A program made the translations under genes and the position numbers. A DNA stretch of 64,000 nt from Streptomyces sp. Ag109_O5-10 (GTDB lineage Bacteria; Actinomycetota; Actinomycetes; Streptomycetales; Streptomycetaceae): NCBI RefSeq assembly GCF_900105755.1, contig NZ_FNTQ01000001.1, forward strand, positions 7,502,001 through 7,566,000, given 5' to 3'. Numbering within the stretch: the first letter of the stretch is position 1; the number at the start of each line of letters is the position of its first letter. The notes beneath the pieces are model-generated. The model was not told the origin of the DNA and ran no database searches. It saw only the letters and a program-made list of their open reading frames with translations. This document shows, one piece after another, positions 7,466-16,140 of the stretch.

Positions 7466-9004
7466 TCAGCTCTCGTCGTCGATCCAGCCCATGGTCCGGT
7501 CGACGGCCTTGAGCCAGTTCTTGTACTCACGGTCGCGGGTCTCCGCGTCCATGCGGGGGGTCCACTCGGCGGCCCGGCGCCAGTTGGCGCGCAGTTCGTC
7601 GGTGCTGGACCAGAAGCCGACGGCGAGGCCGGCGGCGTAGGCGGCGCCGAGGCAGGTGGTCTCGGCGACCATCGGGCGCACCACGGGTGCGTCGAGGACG
7701 TCGGCGAGGGTCTGCATCAGCAGGTTGTTGGCGGTCATGCCACCGTCGACCTTGAGGGCCACCAGCTCGTCGCCGGAGTCCTTCACCATGGCGTCCGCGA
7801 TCTCGCGGGTCTGCCAGGCGGTGGCCTCCAGGACGGCGCGGGCCAGGTGCGCCTTGGTGACGTACCGGGTCAGGCCGGCGATGACACCACGGGCGTCGGA
7901 GCGCCAGTGCGGGGCGAACAGGCCGGAGAAGGCCGGCACGAAGTAGGCGCCGCCGTTGTCCTCGACCGAGAGCGCGAGCGTCTCGATCTCGGCCGCGGTG
8001 GAGATGAGGCCCATCTGGTCGCGCATCCACTGCACCAGCGAGCCGGTGACGGCGATCGAGCCCTCCAGCGCGTACTGGGTCGGCTGGTCGCCGATCTTGT
8101 AGCCGACCGTGGTCAGCAGGCCCGCGTAGGAGTTGATGATCTTGTCACCGGTGTTCATCACCATGAAGGTGCCGGTGCCGTAGGTCGACTTGACCTCGCC
8201 CTCGGAGAAGCAGCACTGGCCGAACAGGGCCGCCTGCTGGTCGCCGAGCGCGGAGGCGACCGGGATGCCGCCGAGCAGGTCGCCGAGCTTGCCACCGGTG
8301 ACCTCGCCGTAGACCTCGGCGGAGGAGCGGATCTCGGGCAGGATCTGCAGCGGCACCCCGATGGACTCGGCGATCTTGTCGTCCCACTGCATGGTGTGCA
8401 GGTTCATGAGCAGGGTGCGGGAGGCGTTGGTCACGTCGGTGACGTGCTTGCCGCCGTTGACACCGCCGGTCAGGTTCCAGATGACCCAGGTGTCCATGGT
8501 GCCGAAGAGGATGTCGCCCGCCTCGGCGCGCTCCTTGAGGCCGTCGACGTGGTCGAGCAGCCAGCGGGCCTTGGGGCCGGCGAAGTAGGAGGCCAGCGGC
8601 AGGCCGGTCTCGCGGCGGAAGCGGTCCTGGCCGACGTTGCGGCCGAGCTCGCGGCAGAGGGCGTCGGTGCGGGTGTCCTGCCAGACGATGGCGTTGTGGA
8701 CGGGCTCACCGGTGTTCTTGTCCCACAGCACGGTGGTCTCGCGCTGGTTGGTGATGCCGATGGCCTTGATGTCGTCGCGGGTGATGCCGGCCTTCTGGAT
8801 GGCCCCGGCGACGACCTCCTGGACGTTGGTCCAGATCTCGTTGGCGTTGTGCTCGACCCAGCCCGGCTTCGGGAAGATCTGCTCGTGCTCCTTCTGGTCG
8901 ACCGAGACGATACGGCCGTCCTTGTCGAAGACGATGCAGCGGCTGGAGGTGGTGCCCTGGTCGATCGCGGCGATGAAGGGGCCTGCGGTGTGGGCGTCGG
9001 TCAC
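7466..9004 (-). CDS. glpK: Glycerol kinase
   Basis: A 512-residue FGGY kinase that phosphorylates glycerol to sn-glycerol 3-phosphate. Visible motifs are the phosphate-1 loop AIDQGTTSSRCIVFD, the glycerol-binding segment NQRETTVLWDKNTGEPVHNAIVWQDTRT, and GDQQAALFGQCCF. The FGGY C-terminal signature region contains KVDGGMTANNLLMQTLADVL. The GTG start at 9004 is preceded by GAGGAG at good spacing. It lies between glpF (72 bp upstream) and glpD (54 bp downstream), all on the minus strand, so one transcript is likely. Length is normal for the family. Confidence 0.96.
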   Translation of the reverse strand: MTDAHTAGPFIAAIDQGTTSSRCIVFDKDGRIVSVDQKEHEQIFPKPGWVEHNANEIWTNVQEVVAGAIQKAGITRDDIKAIGITNQRETTVLWDKNTGEPVHNAIVWQDTRTDALCRELGRNVGQDRFRRETGLPLASYFAGPKARWLLDHVDGLKERAEAGDILFGTMDTWVIWNLTGGVNGGKHVTDVTNASRTLLMNLHTMQWDDKIAESIGVPLQILPEIRSSAEVYGEVTGGKLGDLLGGIPVASALGDQQAALFGQCCFSEGEVKSTYGTGTFMVMNTGDKIINSYAGLLTTVGYKIGDQPTQYALEGSIAVTGSLVQWMRDQMGLISTAAEIETLALSVEDNGGAYFVPAFSGLFAPHWRSDARGVIAGLTRYVTKAHLARAVLEATAWQTREIADAMVKDSGDELVALKVDGGMTANNLLMQTLADVLDAPVVRPMVAETTCLGAAYAAGLAVGFWSSTDELRANWRRAAEWTPRMDAETRDREYKNWLKAVDRTMGWIDDES

Positions 9005-9076
9005 TGTGTGCTCCTCAGAGGTCCGTGTGTGTGGCGGTACGTCTGTTACGTCTGTGCTTCGGGGAGGCCTGCTGCT

Positions 9077-9871
9077 CTAAGCGAAGGCGACGTTGTAGAT
9101 ACCCGCGGCTATGGCTCCGCCGATCAGCGGGCCGACGACCGGGATCCAGGCGTAGCTCCAGTCGGAACCACCCTTGTTGGGCAGGGGGAGGAGCGCGTGC
9201 ACGATGCGGGGGCCGAGGTCACGGGCCGGGTTGATGGCGTAGCCCGTCGGGCCGCCGAGCGAGAGACCGATCGAGACGACCACCAGGGCGGTGATCAGGC
9301 CGCCGAGCACGCCGAGGCCGTTGCCCTTGTCGTTGAGGCCCTGGGTGAGGACCGCGAGGATCAGCACGACGGTGCCGATGATCTCCGTGGCGAGGTTCTG
9401 GACCGCGTTCCGGATCTCGGGACCGGTGGAGAAGATGCCGAGGACCGGGCCTGCGCCCTTCTCCTGGGCCTCGACGGCCTTGGCCGTGGTGGCCTGCGCG
9501 CCCGGACCGCCGACGATCTCCTTGTCGGTGAGGTGCGCGTGGAACTGGCCGTAGTAGGCGACCCACACCAGGGAGGCGCCGATCATCGCGCCGAGCAGCT
9601 GTCCGGCGAAGTAGACCGGGACGTTGCTCCAGTCGCTGTTCTTGATGGCGAGAGCGACGGTGACGGCCGGGTTGAGGTGGGCACCGGACAGCGGTCCGGA
9701 GATGTAGACGGCCGTCAGGACGGCGAAGCCCCAACCGAAGGCGATGGCGAGCCAGCCGGCGTTGCGGGCCTTGGAGGCCTTGAGGGTCACGGCGGCGCAG
9801 ACGCCACCGCCGAGCAGGATGAGTATGGCGGTACCGATGGTCTCGCCGATGAAGATGTCGGAGCTGGACAC
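9077..9871 (-). CDS. glpF: Glycerol uptake facilitator (MIP/aquaporin family)
   Basis: A 264-residue channel with six predicted membrane helices and two half-helices. Both NPA boxes are intact: HLNPAVTV at about residue 67 and INPARDLGPR in the second half. The Asp after NPAR is the glycerol-facilitator marker, as opposed to water-selective aquaporins. The start GTG 9871 has AAAGGAG just upstream. It is the first gene of glpF-glpK-glpD. Upstream there is a short GC-rich hairpin in the leader (about 9908-9927) and, at 10000-10016, a near-copy of the palindrome found in front of gylR. Confidence 0.95.
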   Translation of the reverse strand: MSSSDIFIGETIGTAILILLGGGVCAAVTLKASKARNAGWLAIAFGWGFAVLTAVYISGPLSGAHLNPAVTVALAIKNSDWSNVPVYFAGQLLGAMIGASLVWVAYYGQFHAHLTDKEIVGGPGAQATTAKAVEAQEKGAGPVLGIFSTGPEIRNAVQNLATEIIGTVVLILAVLTQGLNDKGNGLGVLGGLITALVVVSIGLSLGGPTGYAINPARDLGPRIVHALLPLPNKGGSDWSYAWIPVVGPLIGGAIAAGIYNVAFA

Positions 9872-9999
9872 CCGCGACTCCTTTGTCCTTCGTCCAGGGA
9901 AGCCGAACCCCGAGTCCCTTCGGGGTGTTGGCGCCCTCGGGGGTGAGAGCGATGTCGGCCTTTGGCGTTGTCACACTCTAGCGCGTATTGCCGGTAGGT

Positions 10000-10016
10000 G
10001 TTCGACAATGCCGACC
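10000..10016. promoter_or_regulatory. Putative GylR operator upstream of glpFKD
   Basis: GTTCGACAATGCCGACC matches 15 of 17 positions of the perfect palindrome at 11064-11080, in the same orientation. It is 129 bp upstream of the glpF start codon. Two copies, one before each transcription unit of the glycerol locus, fit an IclR-family operator that controls both the operon and the regulator itself. Confidence 0.6.
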
Positions 10017-10190
10017 GATGGACGGGAGTCTTGCTCCGGCGTTACGCGTGCGTCAAGAGTTCTGTTATCGAAAGCGCGATCGTTATTGATTGCTGTGGGT
10101 TATCGGTGAGTCGGGTCGTCCGCCAGGTGCCCAGCAGTAACTCCACTGATCTGCTTGTTTGCCCTGTTATGTCCATCTCAGAGTACGGCT

Positions 10191-10221
10191 GAGGCCGGTC
10201 CGCCACACGCGAACCGGCCTC
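10191..10221 (-). terminator. Terminator hairpin downstream of gylR
   Basis: A 9-bp perfect inverted repeat, GAGGCCGGT (10191-10199) with ACCGGCCTC (10213-10221), beginning 24 bp after the gylR stop codon on the minus strand. It separates gylR transcription from the glpF promoter. Confidence 0.6.
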
Positions 10222-10244
10222 GGTCGTCGATCAGGGGCCCGCCG

Positions 10245-11009
10245 TCAGAACCGGCCCGCGCCCAGGTCCCGGGAGACCGCACGGGCGCAGTCCCGCACCG
10301 CCGCGATCAGATCCGGCCGCACCTCCCCGTCCTTGCAGACCCGCTCCACCGCGCCCGTGATGCCCACCGCGCCCACCGGCATCCGGCGGCGGTCGTGGAT
10401 CGGCGCCGCCACCGAGGCGACGCCCTCCCAGGTCTCCTCCACGTCGGCCGCGTAACCCCGGGCCCGCGTGATGTCGAGGATGTGCTCGAAGGCGTCCAGG
10501 TCGCAGGTGGTGCGGTCGGTGAAGGGCTTGCGGTCGGCCTCCAGCGCCTCGCTGTGCGCCACCGGGTCGTAGGCCGACAGCACCTTGCCGAGGGCCGTGG
10601 AGTGCAGCGGCTGCATGGCGCCGATCTCCAGCACCTGCCGGCTGTCGTCGGGCCGGAAGACGTGGTGCACGATCAGCACGCCCTGCTGGTGGAGCACGCC
10701 CAGGTAGACGCTCTCCCCGCTGGAGCGGGCCAGGTCGTCCGTCCACACCAGCGCCCGTGCCCGCAGCTCGTGGATGTCGAGATAGGTGGTGCCGAGCCGG
10801 AGCAGTTCGGCCCCCAGTTGGTAGCGGCCCGAGACGTCGTCCTGCTCGACGAACCCCTCCTGCTGGAGGGTGCGCAGAATGCCGTGGGCGGTGCCCTTGG
10901 CGAGACCCAGCGACGAGGCGATGTCCGACAGGCCGAGCCGTCGCTCGCCGCCCGCGAGCAGCCGCAGCATCGCGGCCGCCCGTTCGAGCGACTGGATGTT
11001 CCGTGCCAT
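10245..11009 (-). CDS. gylR: IclR-family regulator of the glycerol operon
   Basis: A 254-residue IclR protein. The N-terminal winged helix (residues ~5-65) contains GLSDIASSLGLAKGTAHGILRTL. The C-terminal effector domain (~80-250) has the family segments SVYLGVLHQQGVLIVHHV, LHSTALGKVLSAYDP and AAPIHDRRRMPVGAVGITG. ATG 11009 gives MARNIQSLERAAAMLRLL and the same length as S. coelicolor GylR. The frame extends upstream through the palindrome without similarity. By homology and position it represses glpFKD until glycerol or G3P is present. Its own promoter carries a perfect 17-bp palindrome, suggesting autoregulation. Confidence 0.93.
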   Translation of the reverse strand: MARNIQSLERAAAMLRLLAGGERRLGLSDIASSLGLAKGTAHGILRTLQQEGFVEQDDVSGRYQLGAELLRLGTTYLDIHELRARALVWTDDLARSSGESVYLGVLHQQGVLIVHHVFRPDDSRQVLEIGAMQPLHSTALGKVLSAYDPVAHSEALEADRKPFTDRTTCDLDAFEHILDITRARGYAADVEETWEGVASVAAPIHDRRRMPVGAVGITGAVERVCKDGEVRPDLIAAVRDCARAVSRDLGAGRF

Positions 11010-11368
11010 CGCCGTTCTGCCTCCGTCCCCTGTGACCCTCACCGTCACGGCGCCGTAACCATCGTTCGGCAATGCCGAACACTACCGGTCCATGCCGACT
11101 CTCCGCTAATGGGCCGTCGACATCCGTCACTTCACGCGTGGCCCGTCCTCCGGTGTCCGGCCCCGCACCTTCGCCCCGCACCATGACCCGTGAGCGGCAG
11201 AACGCCATGGTCGGCGTCATACTGCCCGCCCCGCCGGTCACTCGTCCGCCACATGGACGCCCTGCCCATCCAAGCCCACTCCCGGTTACGCTGGCGCCGT
11301 GCGTCCATACCCGGGTCCGCCCTGGGAAACCGCATAGCCGACAGCCGTCGCATCCAAGGGAGCCCTTC
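11010..11368. other. Divergent promoter region gylR / metH
   Basis: 359 bp between the two start codons. The gylR-proximal part holds the palindrome at 11064-11080. The metH-proximal part (11090-11368) ends in a GGGAG ribosome site. I looked for a cobalamin riboswitch ahead of metH and saw no recognisable B12-box; nothing else is identified. Confidence 0.5.
11064..11080. promoter_or_regulatory. Perfect 17-bp palindrome, putative GylR operator
   Basis: GTTCGGCA-A-TGCCGAAC is a perfect 8-bp inverted repeat with a single central base, 55 bp upstream of the gylR start. A diverged copy lies before glpF (10000-10016). A half-site (ATGCCGAC) follows at about 11092-11099. Confidence 0.7.
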
Positions 11369-14300
11369 ATGGCCTCGTCGCCGCCGTCCCCTTCCGCCGA
11401 CAGCCGGACCCGGGTGTCCGCGCTCCGCGAGGCGCTCGCCACACGCGTGGTGGTCGCCGACGGAGCCATGGGCACCATGCTCCAGGCGCAGGACCCCACC
11501 CTGGAGGACTTCGAGCACCTCGAGGGCTGCAACGAGATCCTCAACATCACCCGCCCGGACATCGTCCGCTCCGTCCACGAGGCGTACTTCGACGCCGGCG
11601 TGGACTGCGTCGAGACCAACACCTTCGGAGCCAACTACGCCGCGATGGCGGAGTACGACATCCCCGAACGGGTCTTCGAGCTGTCCGAGGCCGGCGCCCG
11701 CATCGCCCGCGAGACCGCCGACGGCTACCTCGCCCGCGACGGCCGCCAGCGCTGGGTCCTGGGCTCCATCGGCCCCGGCACCAAGCTGCCCACCCTCGGC
11801 CACGTCGGCTACACCACCATCCGCGACGCCTTCCAGCAGAACGCCGAAGGCCTGATCGCGGGCGGTGCGGACGCGCTGATCGTGGAGACCACCCAGGACC
11901 TGCTCCAGACCAAGGCGGCCGTGATCGGTGCCCACCGTGCGCGCGAGACCGCCGGCCTGGACGTCCCGATCATCGTCTCCGTCACCGTGGAGACCACCGG
12001 CACCATGCTGCTCGGCTCCGAGATCGGCGCCGCGCTCACCGCGCTGGAGCCGCTCGGCATCGACATGATCGGCATGAACTGCGCCACCGGCCCCGCCGAG
12101 ATGAGCGAGCACCTGCGCTACCTCTCCCGGCACTCCCGCATCGCGCTGTCCTGCATGCCGAACGCGGGTCTGCCCGTCCTCGGAAAGGACGGCGCGAGCT
12201 ACCCGCTCACCCCCTCGGAGCTGGCCGACGCCCACGAGACCTTCGTCCGCGACTACGGCCTCTCCCTCATCGGCGGCTGCTGCGGCACCACCCCCGAACA
12301 CCTGCGCCAGGTCGTCGAGCGGATCCGCGGGATCACCCCGCCCGAGCGCAGCCCGCGCCCCGAGCCCGGCGCCGCCTCCCTCTACCAGACCGTCCCGTTC
12401 CGCCAGGACACCTCGTACCTGGCGATCGGCGAGCGCACCAACGCCAACGGCTCGAAGAAGTTCCGCGAGGCCATGCTGGCGGCCCGCTGGGACGACTGCG
12501 TGGAGATGGCCCGCGAGCAGATCCGCGAGGGCGCCCACATGCTGGATCTCTGCGTGGACTACGTCGGCCGCGACGGCGTGGCCGACATGAAGGAGCTGGC
12601 CGGCCGCTTCGCCACCGCCTCCACCCTGCCGATCGTCCTCGACTCCACCGAGGTCGACGTCATCCGGGCCGGTCTGGAGAAGCTCGGCGGCCGCGCGGTC
12701 ATCAACTCCGTCAACTACGAGGACGGCGACGGCCCGGAGTCCCGCTTCGCGAAGGTCACCGAGCTGGCGCGGGAGCACGGCGCCGCGCTGATCGCGCTGA
12801 CCATCGACGAGGAGGGCCAGGCCCGCACCCCCGAGAAGAAGGTCGAGATCGCCGAGCGGCTGATCGACGACCTGACCGGGAACTGGGGCATCCACGAGTC
12901 GGACATCCTCATCGACACCCTGACCTTCACCATCTGCACCGGCCAGGAGGAGTCCCGCAAGGACGGCATCGCCACCATCGAGGCCATCCGCGAACTCAAG
13001 CGCCGCCACCCGGACGTCCAGACCACCCTCGGCCTGTCCAACATCTCCTTCGGCCTCAACCCGGCCGCCCGCATCCTGCTCAACTCCGTCTTCCTCGACG
13101 AATGCGTCAAGGCCGGCCTGGACTCGGCGATCGTGCACGCGAGCAAGATCCTGCCGATCGCCCGGTTCTCCGAGGAGGAGGTGCAGACCGCCCTCGACCT
13201 CGTCCACGACCGCCGCCGCGAGGGCTACGACCCGCTCCAGAAGCTGATGGCCCTGTTCGAGGGCGCCACCGCCAAGTCCCTGAAGGCGGGCAAGGCCGAG
13301 GAACTGGCGGCCCTCCCCCTGGAGGAGCGCCTCAAGCGCCGCATCATCGACGGTGAGAAGAACGGTCTGGAGGCCGACCTCGACGAGGCCCTGCAGACCC
13401 GCCCCGCCCTGGACATCGTCAACGAGACCCTCCTGGACGGCATGAAGGTCGTCGGCGAGCTCTTCGGCTCCGGCCAGATGCAGCTGCCCTTCGTCCTCCA
13501 GTCCGCCGAGGTCATGAAGTCCGCGGTCGCCCACCTCGAACCGCACATGGAGAAGTCGGACGCCGAGGGCAAGGGCACCATCGTGCTCGCCACCGTGCGC
13601 GGCGACGTCCACGACATCGGCAAGAACCTCGTCGACATCATCCTGTCCAACAACGGCTACAACGTCGTCAACCTCGGCATCAAGCAGCCCGTCTCCGCGA
13701 TCCTGGAGGCCGCCGAAGAGCACCGGGCCGACGTCATCGGCATGTCGGGGCTGCTGGTCAAGTCCACGGTGATCATGAAGGAGAACCTGGAGGAGCTCAA
13801 CCAGCGCGGCCTCGCGGCCACCTACCCGGTCATCCTCGGCGGCGCCGCCCTCACCCGCGCCTACGTCGAGCAGGACCTGCACGAGCTCTACGAGGGCGAG
13901 GTCCGCTACGCCCGCGACGCCTTCGAGGGCCTGCGCCTCATGGACGCGCTCATCGGCGTCAAGCGCGGGGTGCCCGGCGCCAGCCTCCCCGAGCTCAAGC
14001 AGCGCCGGGTCCGGCAGACGGCCGCCGTCGAGGTCGAGGAACGGCCCGAGGAGGGCCACGTCCGCTCCGACGTCGCCGTCGACAACCCGGTGCCCACCCC
14101 GCCGTTCTGGGACACCCGCGTCATCAAGGGCATCCAGCTCAAGGAGTACGCGAGCTGGCTCGACGAGGGCGCCCTCTTCAAGGGCCAGTGGGGCCTCAAG
14201 CAGGCCCGCACCGGTGAGGGACCCTCCTACGAGGAGCTCGTCGAGACCGAGGGCCGGCCGAGGCTGCGCGGCCTCCTCGACCAGCTCCAGACGGAGAACC

Positions 14301-14884
14301 TGCTGGAAGCGGCCGTGGTCTACGGCTACTTCCCGTGCGTCTCCAAGGACGACGACCTGATCATCCTCGACGAACAGGGCAACGAGCGCACCCGGTTCAC
14401 CTTCCCCCGCCAGCGCCGCGGCCGCCGGCTCTGCCTCGCCGACTTCTTCCGCCCGGAGGAGTCCGGCGAGACGGACGTGGTCGGTTTCCAGGTCGTCACC
14501 GTCGGCTCCCGCATCGGTGAGCAGACCGCCAAGCTGTTCGAGGCCAACGCCTACCGCGACTACCTCGAACTGCACGGCCTGTCCGTCCAGCTGGCCGAGG
14601 CCCTCGCCGAGTACTGGCACGCGCGCGTGCGTTCCGAACTGGGCTTCGCCGGCGAGGACCCCAGCGACATCGAGGACATGTTCGCCCTGAAGTACCGGGG
14701 CGCCCGCTTCTCCCTCGGCTACGGCGCCTGCCCCAACCTGGAGGACCGCGCCAAGATCGCCGACCTGCTCCGGCCCGAGCGGATCGGCGTCCACCTGTCC
14801 GAGGAGTTCCAGCTGCACCCCGAGCAGTCCACGGACGCCATCGTGATCCACCACCCGGAGGCGAAGTACTTCAACGCGCGCTGA
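11369..14884 (+). CDS. metH: Cobalamin-dependent methionine synthase
   Basis: A 1171-residue MetH that transfers a methyl group from 5-methyltetrahydrofolate to homocysteine through enzyme-bound cobalamin. Domain order is complete. The homocysteine domain (~1-330) has zinc-ligand Cys in GMNCATGP and GGCCGTTPE. The pterin domain (~345-620) has ERTNANGSKKFREAML. The cap follows (~640-730), then the B12 domain (~735-880) with DVHDIGKN, whose His748 is the lower cobalt ligand. The reactivation domain (~900-1171) ends HPEQSTDAIVIHHPEAKYF. ATG 11369 has GGGAG 8 bases upstream; the open frame further 5' has no similarity. It is monocistronic, with a terminator just after. Confidence 0.97.
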   Translation: MASSPPSPSADSRTRVSALREALATRVVVADGAMGTMLQAQDPTLEDFEHLEGCNEILNITRPDIVRSVHEAYFDAGVDCVETNTFGANYAAMAEYDIPERVFELSEAGARIARETADGYLARDGRQRWVLGSIGPGTKLPTLGHVGYTTIRDAFQQNAEGLIAGGADALIVETTQDLLQTKAAVIGAHRARETAGLDVPIIVSVTVETTGTMLLGSEIGAALTALEPLGIDMIGMNCATGPAEMSEHLRYLSRHSRIALSCMPNAGLPVLGKDGASYPLTPSELADAHETFVRDYGLSLIGGCCGTTPEHLRQVVERIRGITPPERSPRPEPGAASLYQTVPFRQDTSYLAIGERTNANGSKKFREAMLAARWDDCVEMAREQIREGAHMLDLCVDYVGRDGVADMKELAGRFATASTLPIVLDSTEVDVIRAGLEKLGGRAVINSVNYEDGDGPESRFAKVTELAREHGAALIALTIDEEGQARTPEKKVEIAERLIDDLTGNWGIHESDILIDTLTFTICTGQEESRKDGIATIEAIRELKRRHPDVQTTLGLSNISFGLNPAARILLNSVFLDECVKAGLDSAIVHASKILPIARFSEEEVQTALDLVHDRRREGYDPLQKLMALFEGATAKSLKAGKAEELAALPLEERLKRRIIDGEKNGLEADLDEALQTRPALDIVNETLLDGMKVVGELFGSGQMQLPFVLQSAEVMKSAVAHLEPHMEKSDAEGKGTIVLATVRGDVHDIGKNLVDIILSNNGYNVVNLGIKQPVSAILEAAEEHRADVIGMSGLLVKSTVIMKENLEELNQRGLAATYPVILGGAALTRAYVEQDLHELYEGEVRYARDAFEGLRLMDALIGVKRGVPGASLPELKQRRVRQTAAVEVEERPEEGHVRSDVAVDNPVPTPPFWDTRVIKGIQLKEYASWLDEGALFKGQWGLKQARTGEGPSYEELVETEGRPRLRGLLDQLQTENLLEAAVVYGYFPCVSKDDDLIILDEQGNERTRFTFPRQRRGRRLCLADFFRPEESGETDVVGFQVVTVGSRIGEQTAKLFEANAYRDYLELHGLSVQLAEALAEYWHARVRSELGFAGEDPSDIEDMFALKYRGARFSLGYGACPNLEDRAKIADLLRPERIGVHLSEEFQLHPEQSTDAIVIHHPEAKYFNAR

Positions 14885-14958
14885 GCGGTGCGCCGGCACC
14901 GAGACGTGTCGCACACAGCGCACTGATCGGATAAGTCGTACACTGGTCGGTCCACAGC

Positions 14959-14987
14959 AGGCCGGTTCCCCGCACGGGAACCGGCCT
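14959..14987 (+). terminator. metH terminator hairpin
   Basis: A 12-bp perfect stem, AGGCCGGTTCCC with GGGAACCGGCCT, loop 5 nt, starting 75 bp after the metH stop and ending 27 bp before the HAD gene. Confidence 0.65.
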
Positions 14988-15013
14988 GGTCGTCCCTCAA
15001 GGAGGTGTGTGGA

Positions 15014-15715
15014 TTGACCAGCACGGTCCCCGCGCTCGGAACCCGTACGGCGGAAGGCTCGGCCCTCCAGGCGGTGCTCCTCGACATGGACGGCACCCTG
15101 GTGGACACCGAGGGCTTCTGGTGGGACGTCGAGGTCGAGATCTTCGCCCGCCTCGGCCACACCCTCGACGACTCCTGGCGCCATGTCGTGGTCGGCGGCC
15201 CCATGACCCGCAGCGCCGGGTTCCTCATCGAGGCCACCGGCGCCGCCATCACGCTTGCCGAGCTCAGCGTGCTGCTCAACGACGGCTTCGAGGAGCGGAT
15301 CGGCACCGCCCTGCCGTTGATGCCGGGCGCCCAGCGGCTCCTCGCCGAGCTGTACGAGCAGCAGATCCCCACCGCCCTGGTCTCCGCCTCGCACCGGCGC
15401 ATCATCGACCGTGTCCTGACCTTGCTGGGCCCCCAGCACTTCAGCCTGTCCGTCGCCGGCGACGAGGTCTCGCGCACCAAGCCCTACCCGGACCCGTACC
15501 TGCTCGCCGCCGCCGGACTGGGGGTGGATCCGGCCAGGTGCGCGGTCGTCGAGGACACCGCGACCGGTGTCGCCGCCGCCGAGGCGGCCGGCTGCCAGGT
15601 GGTCGCCGTCCCGTCGGTCGCGCCGATCGCCCCGGCCGCACGGCGTACCGTGGTGACCTCCCTGGAAGAGGTCGACCTGGCTTTCCTGCACGGCCTGATG
15701 ACGGAAATGGTCTAG
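15014..15715 (+). CDS. HAD-superfamily hydrolase (beta-phosphoglucomutase / phosphatase type)
   Basis: A 233-residue HAD phosphatase or phosphomutase. Motif I is LLDMDGTLVDTEG, where the first Asp is the nucleophile and the second the acid/base. A helical cap follows (WWDVEVEIFARLGHTLDD). Motif II is LVSASHR, motif III the Lys of SRTKPYPDPYL, and motif IV VVEDTATGVAAAEAAG. TTG 15014 is preferred because AAGGAGG is eight bases upstream; GTG 15005 overlaps that ribosome site. The substrate is unknown. It lies directly after the metH terminator and may have its own promoter in the short spacer. Confidence 0.9.
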   Translation: MTSTVPALGTRTAEGSALQAVLLDMDGTLVDTEGFWWDVEVEIFARLGHTLDDSWRHVVVGGPMTRSAGFLIEATGAAITLAELSVLLNDGFEERIGTALPLMPGAQRLLAELYEQQIPTALVSASHRRIIDRVLTLLGPQHFSLSVAGDEVSRTKPYPDPYLLAAAGLGVDPARCAVVEDTATGVAAAEAAGCQVVAVPSVAPIAPAARRTVVTSLEEVDLAFLHGLMTEMV

Positions 15716-16140
15716 CCGTTCACCCAGCGTGCAAAGGTCCAATGGTCGAAATCCCGGCAACGGTCATTCAACGGAATTCGCAACTGTTCAACCGGCTGAA
15801 TTCCGATACCCCATCACCGAAATGCGCGTGTGACGTTCACCACGTGTGAGGACGCTCGACAACGTTGCCCGACTGTGCAGAGCACCCCCCTTCGGGGGGA
15901 AACGGGGCGACCTTGTGTCCCGATTGGGGAGACGCTGCACTAATCCTGCCGCTGTCGGGTTTTCGGTCCGTCCACGACCGGTTCCCCTGCGTGATGGGCC
16001 CTCAACTCACGCCGCTGCCAACCGTCCTGCGGGCGCCGACTAATCTCGTCGCGAGAACATCGCCGTAACCCCCGTGATCCGCTTCGACACCCCATGTATG
16101 CGGGATACACGGACACGAACAGCTCTGGAGAACTTCGAGC
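15716..16140. other. 425-bp intergenic region upstream of the binding lipoprotein gene
   Basis: No gene seen. It holds an inverted repeat CGGAATTC (15772-15779) / GAATTCCG (15798-15805) in a locally AT-rich stretch, and a small CCCCC-TTC-GGGGG hairpin at about 15885-15900 that could end the HAD transcript. The rest is presumably the promoter of the downstream gene. Confidence 0.4.

Larger units (their letters stand above)
9872..10244. other. Control region between gylR and glpF
   Basis: A 373-bp gap without a gene. It contains the gylR terminator hairpin, then AT-richer promoter DNA (about 10030-10180), the GylR-type operator, and a leader with one hairpin before glpF. No alternative coding frame in it looks convincing. 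Confidence 0.6.

Noticed and set aside
11010..11368. Cobalamin riboswitch upstream of metH
   Set aside because: No recognisable B12-box; a covariance-model search would settle it.
11132..15760. A 1542-codon open frame on the minus strand over metH and the HAD gene
   Set aside because: It mirrors strongly supported genes, has no domain signature, and long antisense frames are expected at this GC bias.
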